The notes under the pieces are model-generated. The model saw only the letters and a program-made list of their open reading frames with translations. It ran no database searches and was not told the DNA's origin. A DNA stretch of 64,000 bases from Meridianimarinicoccus roseus. Lineage in GTDB: Bacteria; Pseudomonadota; Alphaproteobacteria; Rhodobacterales; Rhodobacteraceae. The translations under genes were made by a program, and so were the position numbers. Below are positions 15,783 to 24,023 of this stretch, piece after piece. Where the stretch lies: the NCBI RefSeq assembly GCF_003172915.1, contig NZ_QGKU01000033.1:124001-188000 (forward strand), given 5' to 3'. Position 1 is the stretch's first letter. Each line of letters starts with the position of its first letter.

Positions 15783-17093
15783 TCAGAGCTTGCCTTCGTC
15801 CTCGAAGGTTTCGGTCCAGTCCTCGATCAGCTTGTCAAGCGCTTCCTGCGCGGTGCCGACATCGGCCACGATGTAGTCGTGCAGCCGCTTCTGCATCGCC
15901 AGCAGCAGTTCGGCATAGGCCGGCTCCTGCCAGAAGTCCTGAACGTTCTCCATCGCCAGCAGGAAGTCGCCGGCAAAGGGTGCGCTGTCGGGGAAGCCCG
16001 GATCGTTCAGCACCGAGTTATGCGCCGAGTAGCCGCCAAGCGCCCACCATTTCGCCTGCACGTCGGGCTGGGCGAACCACTTGATGTATTCGAGCGCCGC
16101 ATCCTGCTTGTCGGAATACGCCACGACCGAAATGCCCTGCCCGCCCAGCGTGGAGGCGGCCTGGTTCTGCGGCGGGTTGACGAAGAAGTCGATCTTGTCG
16201 CCGCCGGTGGTCGGATCGGCATAAAGACCGGGGAAGAACGCGAACCAGTTCATCGCCATGGCCACCTGGCCGGATTTGAACGCGTCGAGCCCCTGTTCCA
16301 TGTAGCTGTCGGTGTATCCCGGCGGGGTCGCGGTTTTGTAAAGCTCCTTGTAGAACTCCAGCCCGGCCACCGCTTCGGGCGAGTTGACAGCGCCTTCCAT
16401 GTCGTAGCTGCCCGGTTCGTTCTCGTACTTGAAGCCGAAGGTGTAGAGCGCGCCGGTCGCACCCATGGTGATCCCTTCGGAGCCGCGTTCGGTGAAGATA
16501 GCGGCGCCATAGCGGGTCTGGCCGTCGATCTCGCGGCCCTGGAAAAACTGCGCGATCTGCAGCAGTTCCTGCTGGGTCTGCGGCTCGCGCAGATCGTCGC
16601 CGGTGGCCTCCTTGTAGGCTGCCATGATCTCGGGGTCGGTAAACCAGTCCTTACGATAGAACCAGCCGTTCGCGTCGCCCATCGCCGGCAGCGCGTAGTA
16701 GTTCGGCGTGCCCTTGGGCCAGGTCGAATAGGCATAGACGGTCGCAGGCGCGAAATCGTCCATCGAGATGCCTTCGGCCTCGAAAAAGTCGTTCAGCTTG
16801 ACGTAATGGCCGTTTTCCGCGCCGCCGCCGATCCACTGGCTGTCGCCGATCAGCAGGTCGCACAGCTTGCCGCCAGAGTTCAATTCGTTCAGCATCCGGT
16901 CCGCGAAGTTCGGCCAAGGCACGAATTCGAAGTTCATCGTGTGGCCGGACTGGGCCTCGAATTCCTTGCTGAGTTCGACCAGCGCGTTTGCCGGATCCCA
17001 GGCGGCCCAGCACAGCGTCAGGTCCTCGGCCTGTGCGCCGGAGGCGGCCGCAGCCGTCAGGGCGGTCGCCGCCCAAAGTGTCGTGCGTCTCAT
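15783..17093 (-). CDS. sugar/polyol ABC transporter substrate-binding protein (family 1)
   Basis: 436 residues. Sec signal peptide MRRTTLWAATALTAAAASGA with cleavage after AQA. The mature protein shows the family-1 solute-binding pattern 'LVELSKEFEAQSGHTMNFEF', 'DRMLNELNSGGKLCDLLIGD' and a closing 'FAQPDVQAKWWALGGY'. The start is ATG 17093, with GGGAGGA 9 nt upstream; longer frames reach 17255 but lack a signal peptide. It delivers the substrate to the MalF/MalG-like permeases. Many aromatic residues suggest a carbohydrate ligand, but the exact substrate cannot be read from sequence. A palindromic candidate operator lies 73 nt upstream. Confidence 0.9.
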   Translation of the reverse strand: MRRTTLWAATALTAAAASGAQAEDLTLCWAAWDPANALVELSKEFEAQSGHTMNFEFVPWPNFADRMLNELNSGGKLCDLLIGDSQWIGGGAENGHYVKLNDFFEAEGISMDDFAPATVYAYSTWPKGTPNYYALPAMGDANGWFYRKDWFTDPEIMAAYKEATGDDLREPQTQQELLQIAQFFQGREIDGQTRYGAAIFTERGSEGITMGATGALYTFGFKYENEPGSYDMEGAVNSPEAVAGLEFYKELYKTATPPGYTDSYMEQGLDAFKSGQVAMAMNWFAFFPGLYADPTTGGDKIDFFVNPPQNQAASTLGGQGISVVAYSDKQDAALEYIKWFAQPDVQAKWWALGGYSAHNSVLNDPGFPDSAPFAGDFLLAMENVQDFWQEPAYAELLLAMQKRLHDYIVADVGTAQEALDKLIEDWTETFEDEGKL

Positions 17094-17165
17094 GGTGTCA
17101 TTCCTCCCGTTGGTGCCTGTCCGGCGCGTTAGCCCGCCATCGTTCCAGGTCTTGGCCAGCATAAA

Positions 17166-17181
17166 TGAGGTGCGTACCTCA
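17166..17181. promoter_or_regulatory. candidate operator TGAGGT-GCGT-ACCTCA
   Basis: Perfect 6-bp inverted repeat with a 4-nt centre, 73 nt upstream of the substrate-binding protein start and downstream of the Gfo/Idh gene. Size and symmetry suit a dimeric repressor site. No cognate regulator gene is present in the operon. Confidence 0.45.
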
Positions 17182-17267
17182 AAGCAAAGGAAAACTTCCC
17201 TCGCCGTAATCTCGTGATCGGCGAAGACGCGGCACGCGGCGGGTGAGCGGCCCACGGCGCGCCGCTG

Positions 17268-18434
17268 TCAGTCCGACAGCGTGACCCAGGCGGCATTGCG
17301 CTTGGACGACCGCAGGCAGGCATCGATGAAGGCCATGCCCTCCAGCCCCTCGGCGATGCCGGGCACAAGGCATTCGCCCGTCGCATCGGCGCCGCCGCCC
17401 TCCTGCCGGGCGCGGATCGCGATGGCCGATTCGGTGTAGAGATTGGCGAAGCCTTCAAGGTAGCCTTCGGGATGCCCGGCGGGCACACGGCTCACGGCGG
17501 CAGCGGCGGTACCCGATCCCGGCCCATTGCGGGTGATCCTGCGGGGCGCCTCGCCGAACGGAGCGAAGGTCAGCGCGTTGGGCTGTTCCTGATGCCAGTC
17601 GATCCCGCCGCGGTCGCCGTAGATGCGCAGGCGCAGCCCGTTCTCGTGGCCCACGGCGACCTGGCTGGCCCAGAGCATCCCGCGCGCACCGCCTTCGAAG
17701 CGAAGCATCACCTGCACGTTGTCGTCCACCCGCCGCCCCGGCACGAAGGTGTCGAGATCGGCCGAAAGCGCCTCGGGCGTCAGGCCGGTGACGAAGCGTA
17801 CGAGGTTGTAGGCATGGGTGCCGATGTCGCCCACGCAGCCGCCCGCGCCGGACTGCGCCGGGTCGGTGCGCCAGCCGGCCTGCTTTTGGCCTGTCTCTTC
17901 GAGCGGTTCGGTCAGCCAGTCCTGGGCGTATTCCACCTGCACCACGCGCAATGCACCGAGATCGCCGCGCGCCACCATCTCGCGGGCCTGCCGGATCATC
18001 GGGTAGCCGGTGTAGTTGTGGGTGAGCAGCAGCAGCGCATCAGACTTCGCCGCCAATGCAGCCAGCTTGCGCGCCTCGGGCAAACTGGCCGAGAGCGGTT
18101 TGTCGCAGATCACGTGGATGCCGCGGCGCAGGAACTCGCGGGCGGCGGGCACGTGCATGTGGTTCGGGGTGACGATGGCGACGGCGTCGATGCCGTCCTT
18201 GAGCCGCGCCTCGCGCTTCGCCATCGCGGTGAAGTCCCCGTAGACGCGGTCTTCGGCCAGCCCAAGCGCTGCGCCGGAGCGGCGGCCCTTCTCGGCATCG
18301 GCGCTGAACGCGCCCGCCACAAGCTCGAACTGGTCGTCGATGCGTGCGGCAATGCGGTGCACGCCGCCGATGAAGGCGCCTTCGCCGCCGCCGACCATGC
18401 CGAGCCTGAGCCGCCGTGTTCCGTGTCGTTCCAC
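17268..18434 (-). CDS. Gfo/Idh/MocA-family NAD(P)-dependent oxidoreductase
   Basis: 388 residues. The N-terminal Rossmann domain opens with 'RLGMVGGGEGAFIG'. The family's catalytic Lys lies in 'CDKPLSASLPEA' (about residue 110) and the active-site His in 'GDIGTHAYN' (about 203). The C-terminal half is the mixed-sheet substrate domain. The start is GTG 18434 with GGAGG 7 nt upstream. These enzymes oxidise or epimerise sugars, polyols or inositols. As the first gene of the importer operon, it probably acts on the imported compound before the DhaK-type kinase step. The reaction itself is not identifiable from sequence. Confidence 0.88.
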   Translation of the reverse strand: MERHGTRRLRLGMVGGGEGAFIGGVHRIAARIDDQFELVAGAFSADAEKGRRSGAALGLAEDRVYGDFTAMAKREARLKDGIDAVAIVTPNHMHVPAAREFLRRGIHVICDKPLSASLPEARKLAALAAKSDALLLLTHNYTGYPMIRQAREMVARGDLGALRVVQVEYAQDWLTEPLEETGQKQAGWRTDPAQSGAGGCVGDIGTHAYNLVRFVTGLTPEALSADLDTFVPGRRVDDNVQVMLRFEGGARGMLWASQVAVGHENGLRLRIYGDRGGIDWHQEQPNALTFAPFGEAPRRITRNGPGSGTAAAAVSRVPAGHPEGYLEGFANLYTESAIAIRARQEGGGADATGECLVPGIAEGLEGMAFIDACLRSSKRNAAWVTLSD

Positions 18435-18557
18435 GTTATATCCTCCCGTTTAAGCCCGCCATCTGCGGGCGGGTCGGGGTCAGGTTGGCCGATCCGGGCC
18501 GCCGTCGGCAAGGGGTTTTCGGAAGGCGAACGGGGGACGGGCGGAAGGCAGGACCGC

Positions 18558-18815
18558 GGGCTCCCGCCCGTCTTCGACATGGACATGTCTCATCCCGTTG
18601 GGCCGCGCACCTCCGGTGCGGGCGCGCGCTCTGGCCGTTGCGGCGCGACGAAGCCAAGGCGAGACGGCGCAGAACATGGCGGGCGCGGGGCCGCAGGTCT
18701 GCTGCCAGCAATGGGGACAGCGGTGCCCGGCCTGCCACCCATCGGGTCCGCAGGCGAAGCCTGCCGGACCCAACGGGATGAGACACCGGCAGGTGTCGAA
18801 GACGGGCGGGAGCCC
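18558..18815. repeat. 258-bp structured inverted-repeat element in a 398-nt intergenic region
   Basis: The gap 18435-18832 has no convincing gene. Arms 18558-18602 and 18769-18815 are inverted copies: 22 identical bases, a variable centre, then 17 identical bases. The centre differs in sequence but stays palindromic in both copies (GACATG-GA-CATGTC and GACACC-TGCC-GGTGTC). Inside the arms lie two further hairpins, 18606-18620 (CGCACC/GGTGCG) and 18744-18771 (7+5 bp stem, GAA loop). It may terminate the soxG-end transcript, and it looks like a mobile palindromic repeat. The promoter of the Gfo/Idh operon should lie between 18435 and about 18557. Confidence 0.75.
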
Positions 18816-18832
18816 CCTTCCCGGACAAGCCG

Positions 18833-19405
18833 TCAGACGAGACCGCGCGCCACCGTTTCCAGCATGTCCGCAAGCGACACCGCAAAGGACCGCGCGGCCA
18901 TAACGCGGTAGCGCTGGCCCGGCACCTCGCAGATCACAAGGCAGCCCATGTGCTCTATCCCAGTGCGCTCGGCCCGGCCCGCATCCATCGCGCCGGTGTC
19001 CAGCGGGCAAAGGCGTTCAAGCAGCGCCCTGCAGCCCACGCCATCGAGATCGAGACAGACCCACCCGCCGGCCTGGTCAGTCACCGACGCCGCCGCGCCC
19101 AGCCGCGCGACCAGCATCCCGGCAAGATCCGGATGCCGGTCCGCGGGCGCCAGTGCCAGCCATTGCCCCGGCCCGGTCCAAGCCAGTTGCACCCCACCCG
19201 CCTGACCCGAGATCCGGCCCGGCCCCGGCGGCGGCGCCCCGGTCACATCGCGGACCAGCGCCTCCAGCGCCGCATCGCCCGCGCGCTGCGCCAGCGCGGC
19301 CAGCGCAAGATCCGGCCGTTCGGTGATCGTCACCGCCCCGTGACGCGCGAGGAGCGGTGCCGCGCCACCGCAGGCGAAGGTAGGGGCAAGTCGATATTCA
19401 GCCAC
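18833..19405 (-). CDS. soxG: N-methylglutamate dehydrogenase / sarcosine oxidase gamma-like subunit
   Basis: 190 residues, the usual size of the gamma subunit of heterotetrameric sarcosine oxidase. The pattern 'WTGPGQWLALAP' (about 100), 'QAGGWVCLDLDGVGCRALLERLCPLD' region and the closing 'RSFAVSLADMLE' match the family, which resembles the folate-binding fold of aminomethyltransferases. The start is GTG 19405 with GGAGG upstream, overlapping the alpha-subunit stop by 8 nt (GTGGCTGA). Longer readings extend into the alpha gene and are spurious. It is the last gene of the operon. Context with gmaS and mgsABC assigns it to N-methylglutamate dehydrogenase rather than sarcosine oxidase (inference). 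Confidence 0.85.
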   Translation of the reverse strand: MAEYRLAPTFACGGAAPLLARHGAVTITERPDLALAALAQRAGDAALEALVRDVTGAPPPGPGRISGQAGGVQLAWTGPGQWLALAPADRHPDLAGMLVARLGAAASVTDQAGGWVCLDLDGVGCRALLERLCPLDTGAMDAGRAERTGIEHMGCLVICEVPGQRYRVMAARSFAVSLADMLETVARGLV

Positions 19406-22355
19406 GCAAGCGCCCTCCGTCCGGGTCCACGAAATGCGGCGACACCGCCCGCACCGGTATGTCGCGCCCGTCCACCGGGCTGACCGCCCTGAGCGTCGCG
19501 CCCATCCGCGCCCCGGCCAGCGCCACGAACCCCAGCGCGATCGGACTCTCCAGCGTGGGCGAGAAGGCGGCCGAACTGATCCAGCCCAGCACGTTCGCCG
19601 CTTCGGCCCGCGCACCCGGCCGCAGCAGATGCGCCCCGCCAGGAATTGCGCTTGTTCCGTCCAGCGGCACGAACCCCGCAAGCCGCCGGTCGTCGCCCGC
19701 CAGCCCCTCGCGGCGCGACAGCACCGCGCCGATGCTGTCCTTCTCGCCAGACACCATCCGACCCAGCCCCAGCATCGCGGCGGTGGTGCGGCCGTTCAGT
19801 TCGTTCCCCGCCGCATGCCCTTTCTCGATCCGCAGCACGCCAAGCGCCTCGGTTCCGTAGGGCGTCGCGCCGAGATCGGCGCCCCGGTCCAGCAATTCGT
19901 CCATCAGCGCGTTGCCGTAGCGGGCGGGGACGGCAAGCTCATAGGCCAACTCGCCCGAGAACGAGATCCGGAAGAGCCGTCCTCCGAGACCACCGCAGAC
20001 GGTGACCGCCCCGCAGGCCATGAACGGGAAGGTCTGGTTAGACAGGTCGTGCGGCGGATCGACAATGCGCCGCAACAGGCGGCGCGCGTTCGGCCCCGCG
20101 ACGGCGATCTGCGCCCAGGCATCGGTTACGGAGACAAGCTGCACATCCATGCCGGGCCACAGGCACTGGCGCGCGAACTCCATGTGCCGGGTCACCGCAC
20201 CTGCATTGGCAGTGGTGGTCGTGACGATGAAATGGTCCGGGCCAAGCCGCGCGGCAGTGCCGTCATCCATCACGATGCCGTCCTCGCGCAGCATCAGCCC
20301 GTAGCGCACGCGCCCTATCGGGAGCGTGGCCATCCGATTGCAGTAGATCCGGTCGAGGAACGCGGCCGCATCCGCGCCCTGCACGTCGATCTTGCCCAGT
20401 GTTGTCACGTCACAAACGCCCACCGCGCCGCGAACCGCGCGCACCTCGCGGTCCACACTTTCGCGCCAGTGCGTCTCGCCGGGGCGGGGGTAATATTGCG
20501 CCCGCAGCCACTGGCCCGCCTCGGTGAAAACGGCGCCGCGCGCCTCGGCAAAGACATGGGTTGGGGTACGCCGCACCGGGCGGAAGCGCGGCCCGCGCGC
20601 CCGGCCCGCCAGCGCGCCGAGGCTGACCGGCGTGTAGGGCGGGCGGACCATCGTGGTGCCGGTTTCGGCGATACCCTGCCCCGAAAGCGCGGCCATCACG
20701 CCGATCGCGGCGGTGCTGGCGGTGCGCCCCTGGTCGGTCGCCATACCGAGCGTGGTATAGCGCTTCACATGTTCCACCGACCGGAATCCTTCGGCCTGCG
20801 CGAGCGCGACATCCTTCACTGTCACGTCGTTCTGGAAATCGAGCCACGCGCGCCCGGGCGCGCCGGTGACATGCCAGAACGCGGTGACACGGACCGGCGC
20901 GTCCTCGGTGCGGGGCAACGGGGCAGGCGCGCCCGCGGACAGGCCGAGATCTTCCAGCGCGGCGCGGGCGGCGGCGGCCCCGCCCGCCAGCGCCCCGGCT
21001 GTCGAAAACACCCCCGCCGCCGCGCCCGCCGCGCGCTGGCCCGGTACCGCGCCGGGCACGGGCACGAAAGCGGCGATGGCATCGTCCCAGGCCGGACGGG
21101 CGCGATGCTGCGCCGCGAGATGCAGGTTCGGGTTCCAGCCGCCCGACACCGCCAGCGCGCCGCAGGCGATGCGGCGGAGCGCGCCGCCCGCGGCGCGCAC
21201 GGTGATCGCGGTCAATCGGCGCCGACCCGACGTGCCGATCACCTGTGCGCCGCGAAGGGTTTCGGCGGCAAAGGGGCAATCGGGTGCGTCGGCGCGGGTG
21301 TCGATCAGTGCTACCACTTCGATCCCGGCAGCGGCGAGGTCGGCGGCGCTGCGATGCCCGTCATCGTTGTTGGTGAACACCGCCGCGCGCCGCGCCGGTG
21401 CGGCGGCCCAGCGGTTGACAAAGGCGCGCGCGGCCCCGGCCAGCAGGATGCCGGGCCGGTCGTTTCCGGGAAAGGCGATGGGCCGTTCGGTCGCACCGGC
21501 GCAGAGTGTGCACGCGCGCGCAAAGATCCGCCAGAACGTCTCGCGCGGGGCGTGGGACGGCGCGTCAGGCGCTGCGCGTTCCAGAGCGCCGTAGGTGCCA
21601 TGGTCGAAGACGCCGAAGACCGTGGTGCGCGGCATCACCCGCACCGACGGCAGCGCGGCCAGTTCGGCCCGCGCTGCGGCCGCCCAGTCGGCACCCGGCG
21701 CATCGTCAATGGCATGGGTTTCTGCGTTGAGCCGCCCGCCCGCGACCGTGTCCTCGTCGGCCAGGATCACCCTCGCGCCTGCCCGGCCCGCTGTCAGCGC
21801 CGCCATCAGCCCGGCAGGCCCCGCCCCGACGACCAGCAGGTCGCAATGCAAAAAGCCCCGGTCGTAGCTGTCCGGGTCGGGCGCGGTGTCGAGACGGCCC
21901 AGACCGGCAGCGCGGCGGATCGCCGGTTCATAGACCCGTTCCCAGAAGCCGCGCGGCCACATGAATGTCTTGTAATAAAACCCTGCCGTCAGCAGCGGCG
22001 CTGCGAGATCGTTCACAGCCAGCGTATCGAACCGCAGCGAGGGCCACGCGTTCTGCGGCGCCGCGACAAGCCCGTCCACCAATTCCACCATCGTCGCACG
22101 GGTATTGGGCGTGTGTGCCCCGCCATGCGCCAGCGTTACCAGTGCGTTGGGTTCCTCGGACCCGGCGGAGATCAGCCCGCGCGGGCGGTGATACTTGAAA
22201 CTGCGCCCCAGCAGCGCAACATCGTTCGCCACCAGCGCCGAGGCCAGCGTGTCGCCAGGATGGCCCGTGTAGCGCCGCCCGTCGAAGCGGAAGGACAGCG
22301 TGCGCGCGCGGTCGATCCGCCCGCCCGCCAGCCGGTTCGGCTGCGCCACGGTCAT
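19398..22355 (-). CDS. soxA: N-methylglutamate dehydrogenase / sarcosine oxidase alpha-like subunit
   Basis: 985 residues. Domain order: an N-terminal Fer2_4-like domain ('RYTGHPGDTLASALVANDV'); an FAD/NAD-binding region with dinucleotide motif 'VVGAGPAGLMAALTAGRAGA' (about 160); a cysteine-containing middle part ('CTLCAGATERP'); and a C-terminal GcvT/folate-binding half (from about 590, ending 'LGATLRAVSPVDGRDIPVRA'). This is the alpha-subunit architecture. The enzyme oxidises the N-methyl group of N-methylglutamate, regenerating glutamate and passing a C1 unit to tetrahydrofolate. ATG 22355 overlaps the delta stop (ATGA); upstream residues do not resemble the family. Confidence 0.9.
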   Translation of the reverse strand: MTVAQPNRLAGGRIDRARTLSFRFDGRRYTGHPGDTLASALVANDVALLGRSFKYHRPRGLISAGSEEPNALVTLAHGGAHTPNTRATMVELVDGLVAAPQNAWPSLRFDTLAVNDLAAPLLTAGFYYKTFMWPRGFWERVYEPAIRRAAGLGRLDTAPDPDSYDRGFLHCDLLVVGAGPAGLMAALTAGRAGARVILADEDTVAGGRLNAETHAIDDAPGADWAAAARAELAALPSVRVMPRTTVFGVFDHGTYGALERAAPDAPSHAPRETFWRIFARACTLCAGATERPIAFPGNDRPGILLAGAARAFVNRWAAAPARRAAVFTNNDDGHRSAADLAAAGIEVVALIDTRADAPDCPFAAETLRGAQVIGTSGRRRLTAITVRAAGGALRRIACGALAVSGGWNPNLHLAAQHRARPAWDDAIAAFVPVPGAVPGQRAAGAAAGVFSTAGALAGGAAAARAALEDLGLSAGAPAPLPRTEDAPVRVTAFWHVTGAPGRAWLDFQNDVTVKDVALAQAEGFRSVEHVKRYTTLGMATDQGRTASTAAIGVMAALSGQGIAETGTTMVRPPYTPVSLGALAGRARGPRFRPVRRTPTHVFAEARGAVFTEAGQWLRAQYYPRPGETHWRESVDREVRAVRGAVGVCDVTTLGKIDVQGADAAAFLDRIYCNRMATLPIGRVRYGLMLREDGIVMDDGTAARLGPDHFIVTTTTANAGAVTRHMEFARQCLWPGMDVQLVSVTDAWAQIAVAGPNARRLLRRIVDPPHDLSNQTFPFMACGAVTVCGGLGGRLFRISFSGELAYELAVPARYGNALMDELLDRGADLGATPYGTEALGVLRIEKGHAAGNELNGRTTAAMLGLGRMVSGEKDSIGAVLSRREGLAGDDRRLAGFVPLDGTSAIPGGAHLLRPGARAEAANVLGWISSAAFSPTLESPIALGFVALAGARMGATLRAVSPVDGRDIPVRAVSPHFVDPDGGRLRG

Positions 22356-22639
22356 GCCCCACGCCCCAAAGCCAGCGCCACGTCGCGCGCGAGTTCGACC
22401 TGCGTGATCTCGTGACTGCGCGTGTCGCGCGTCACCACAAGCCACGACCGGTCACCCTGTTCGTGATACCACAATTCGCGGTGCAGTCCGGCCGGGTTGT
22501 CGCGCAGGTAGAGATAGTCGTAGAACGCATCCTCCGCACCGGCGGCCAGTCCATCCGGGCGGTCGATCAGCGCGGCATCGCCGAGATAAGTGAATTCGCG
22601 CGCGTCGCGGGGCCCAAGCAGGGGGTGGTCGATGATCAT
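22352..22639 (-). CDS. soxD: N-methylglutamate dehydrogenase / sarcosine oxidase delta-like subunit
   Basis: 95 residues, normal delta length. The frame 'HPLLGPRDAREFTY', 'YLRDNPAGLHRELWYHEQG', 'TRDTRSHEI' aligns with delta subunits. In characterised sarcosine oxidases this subunit binds zinc through Cys-x2-Cys near the N-terminus plus a later His and Cys. Here the two Cys are His5 and Leu8 and the last Cys is Asp62; only the His (58) is kept. The protein contains no cysteine at all, so classical zinc binding looks lost or changed. Position between soxB (7-nt gap) and soxA (4-nt overlap) is standard. Confidence 0.88.
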   Translation of the reverse strand: MIIDHPLLGPRDAREFTYLGDAALIDRPDGLAAGAEDAFYDYLYLRDNPAGLHRELWYHEQGDRSWLVVTRDTRSHEITQVELARDVALALGRGA

Positions 22640-22646
22640 GGCGCCC

Positions 22647-23897
22647 TCAATGCAGGTTGGGCGTCGCGCCCATCCCTTTTTCGTCGATCATCCGCCCGGC
22701 TCGGAACCGGTCCAGCCGATAGGCGGCGGCGGTTTCGTGCGGCGTGTCGGTGGCCAACAGATGCGCGAACGCCAGACCCGATGCCGGGGTGGCCTTGAAC
22801 CCGCCATAGCACCAGCCACCGTTGAAATAGAGCCCCTCGACCGGCGTGCGGTCGATGATGGGCGAGCCGTCCATGCTCATGTCCATGATGCCGCCCCACA
22901 TTCGCAGAAGCCGCGCGCGCCCGATCATCGGCATCAGCGCCATGCCACCTTCGCAGACGTCCTCGACCACCGGCAGGTTGCCGCGCTGCGCGTAGGAATT
23001 GTAACCGTCGATGTCGCCGCCGAACACCAGCCCGCCCTTGTCGGACTGGCTGACGTAGAAATGCCCGGCACCGTAGGTGATGACGCCGTCCAGCACCGGC
23101 TTCAGACCCTCGGTGACGAAGGCCTGCAGCACGTGACTTTCGATCGGCAGGCGCAGCCCGGCCATCGCCATCACGGCGCCCGAATGACCCGCCACAGCGA
23201 CGCCGACCTTGCCTGCGGCGATCGGCCCGCGCGTCGTGTCGAGCCCCCGGATGCGCCCGCCCTCGATGCGCAGGCCGGTCACCGCGCAATTCTGGATGAT
23301 GTCGACCCCGCGGCTGTCGGCGGCGCGGGCATAGCCCCAGGCGACCGCGTCGTGCCGCACTGTGCCGCCGCGCCGCTGCAGCAGCCCGCCCCTGATCCGG
23401 AAGCGCGCGTCGTCGAAATTCAGGAACGGGTACATTGCGCGCACCGCATCAGCATCCAGCAACTCCGCATCCGCGCCATGCAGCCGCATCGCGTTGCCGC
23501 GCAGCCTGTAAGCGTCGCGCTGCGCGTCGCTGTGGCACAGGTTCAGAACCCCGCGCTGGCTGACCATCGCGTTATAGTTCAGGTCCTGCTCCAGCCCCTC
23601 CCAGAGCTTCATGGACAGCTCGTAGAAAGGCTCGTTTCCGTCCAGCAGATAGTTCGAGCGTATGATCGTGGTGTTTCGCCCCACGTTGCCGCCGCCGATC
23701 CAGCCCTTTTCCAGCACTGCGACACGGCGCGCGCCGTACCGGGCTGCAAGGTAATGCGCGGTGGCCAGCCCGTGCCCGCCGCCGCCGACGATCACGATGT
23801 CATAGGACGGTTGCGGGTCCGCATCGCGCCAGGCCGGGCCCCAGCCGCGATGGCCCCTGAGCGCCTCTCGCAAGATCCTGAACCCCGAATACCGCAC
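22647..23897 (-). CDS. soxB: N-methylglutamate dehydrogenase / sarcosine oxidase beta-like subunit
   Basis: 416 residues, matching beta-subunit length. The FAD motif is 'YDIVIVGGGGHGLATAHYLA' (about 32-51), followed by 'EKGWIGGGNVGRNTTIIRSN' (about 63-82). His182 in 'GGTVRHDAVAWGYARAAD' aligns with the His that carries covalent FMN in characterised sarcosine oxidase. The end 'NGGWCYGGFKATPASG' is also typical. The start is GTG 23897 with AGGAAAGGGG upstream; this gives the family's MRYS-type opening, and the open frame continuing upstream is non-coding. It heads the soxBDAG operon, divergent from the GlxA-type regulator. Confidence 0.9.
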   Translation of the reverse strand: MRYSGFRILREALRGHRGWGPAWRDADPQPSYDIVIVGGGGHGLATAHYLAARYGARRVAVLEKGWIGGGNVGRNTTIIRSNYLLDGNEPFYELSMKLWEGLEQDLNYNAMVSQRGVLNLCHSDAQRDAYRLRGNAMRLHGADAELLDADAVRAMYPFLNFDDARFRIRGGLLQRRGGTVRHDAVAWGYARAADSRGVDIIQNCAVTGLRIEGGRIRGLDTTRGPIAAGKVGVAVAGHSGAVMAMAGLRLPIESHVLQAFVTEGLKPVLDGVITYGAGHFYVSQSDKGGLVFGGDIDGYNSYAQRGNLPVVEDVCEGGMALMPMIGRARLLRMWGGIMDMSMDGSPIIDRTPVEGLYFNGGWCYGGFKATPASGLAFAHLLATDTPHETAAAYRLDRFRAGRMIDEKGMGATPNLH

Positions 23898-23952
23898 GCG
23901 CCGCCCCTTTCCTGCAAGGCAAGACCGGTCTGCCACTTCGGAACACGCCGCG

Positions 23953-24012
23953 CCTTTCCGAAAGGGACGGATTCTTGTCTTTTCCGGCCATATGGCTATG
24001 CAAGCCCGGAAA
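23953..24012. promoter_or_regulatory. palindromes in the divergent promoter region of soxB and the GlxA-type regulator
   Basis: Two inverted repeats lie in the 126-nt divergent gap. One is CCTTTC-C-GAAAGG (23953-23965). The other is TTTCCGG (23981-23987) with CCGGAAA (24006-24012), whose right arm overlaps the regulator's ribosome site. Both use a GGAAA/GAAAG-type half-site that also appears upstream of mgsA, suggesting a shared regulator (inference). Confidence 0.4.
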
Positions 24013-24023
24013 GGAGCTTCGCC

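Noticed and set aside
17268-18434. Sarcosine-type or inositol dehydrogenase as a specific name
   Set aside because: Only general Gfo/Idh/MocA motifs are visible; a specific substrate name would not be supported.
19434-22415. 993-codon open frame on the plus strand
   Set aside because: It is antisense to the soxA-like gene, has Arg/Pro/Gly-rich low-complexity translation and no domains; it is an artefact of high third-position GC.
22352-23897. Plain sarcosine oxidase annotation for the soxBDAG-like genes
   Set aside because: Adjacent gmaS and mgsABC and the cysteine-free delta subunit favour N-methylglutamate dehydrogenase, although the subunits are homologous.
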